Under the pieces are notes generated by a model. The model had not been told where the DNA came from and did no database searches. It was given only the letters and a program-made list of their open reading frames with translations. A stretch of DNA of 58,403 nt from an uncultured Clostridia bacterium. Lineage in GTDB: Bacteria > Bacillota > Clostridia > Lachnospirales > Lachnospiraceae. Location: assembly GCA_946403295.1 (NCBI GenBank), contig CAMIZL010000013.1, forward strand, positions 1-58,403, written 5' to 3'. Positions 58,294 to 58,403 of this stretch are shown in pieces. Every line of letters begins with the position of its first letter. Within the stretch, counting starts at the first letter, position 1. The position numbers and the translations under genes are program-made.

Positions 58294-58336
58294 TAGGGGG
58301 CAAGATTTGTATTATTCTATAATCTTACCCCCTATC
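58294..58336. other. inverted repeat whose arm recurs at 55,423
   Basis: TAGGGGGCAAGAT (58294-58306) and ATCTTACCCCCTATC (58322-58336) form a 13-bp stem with one mismatch. The 15-mer ATCTTACCCCCTATC is found again, identical and in the same orientation, at 55423-55437. Together they flank about 2.9 kb of accessory genes. Confidence 0.7.
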
Positions 58337-58403
58337 GTTGACTTTTGCTCCTTATAATAGTATCATCAAATCGAATTAATGCGATCGGAGGCCAAATCCC
58401 TAT

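Overview
The window looks like a chromosomal segment of a gut or rumen Clostridia, most likely a Lachnospiraceae close to Roseburia or Butyrivibrio. The reasons are the gene families (ECF S components, FloA/NfeD, the FeoA-FeoA-FeoB order, TTG/GTG starts behind strong AGGAGG-type sites) and a glycan locus that resembles the beta-mannan loci known from Roseburia. No rRNA, tRNA, complete insertion sequence, prophage or CRISPR array is visible. Most of the window is fairly GC-rich, while the last 6 kb is clearly more AT-rich.

Positions 1-17,400 are mainly minus-strand housekeeping and accessory genes: a UPF0340 protein, an ECF S component, a MATE fragment, a flavin reductase-like protein, a Cys-tRNA(Pro) deacylase, a large protein joining an HD hydrolase to an RyR-like domain, a rhomboid protease, a serpin lipoprotein, a PH-like protein, a secreted trypsin-like protease (plus strand), a sigma factor with a 400-residue extension, an NSS transporter, a repeat-rich XRE regulator, a 5'(3')-nucleotidase, NfeD-FloA and a HAD phosphatase.

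Positions 17,500-44,860 form one plus-strand glycan locus, best explained as acetylated galacto(gluco)mannan use. Deacetylation is assigned to two esterases (CE2 and a SASA-type enzyme), galactose removal to GH36, and backbone cleavage to a secreted GH5. Import is assigned to two ABC systems, each with a binding protein and two permeases but no ATPase here. Inside the cell a mannobiose 2-epimerase, a GH130 phosphorylase and mannose-6-phosphate isomerase complete the path. A LacI regulator is encoded inside the locus. Near-identical operator-like palindromes lie at its two main promoters. Between the two transporters sit YesL, a CBM-like/solute-binding chimera, an NHL-TPR membrane protein, a Yip1 protein and a DUF5696 protein, a poorly understood envelope module. 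A lipoprotein with three copies of an aromatic-rich module follows.

Positions 44,970-52,160 hold a CapA-type protein, an ABC-F ATPase, a PH-like membrane protein and a feoA-feoA-feoB operon whose promoter carries three evenly spaced palindromes. Positions 52,200-58,403 are accessory: a GNAT-CHAP fusion, an HTH-AAA-PD(D/E)XK protein, pieces of two other ATPase families, a MerR/TipA-type regulator with a textbook 19-bp-spacer promoter, and a compact RidA operon with two small cysteine-containing proteins.

A feature running through the window is short tandem repeats of 24-72 bp with 2-4 copies. Many sit exactly at gene 3' ends, and others lie in-frame in linkers.
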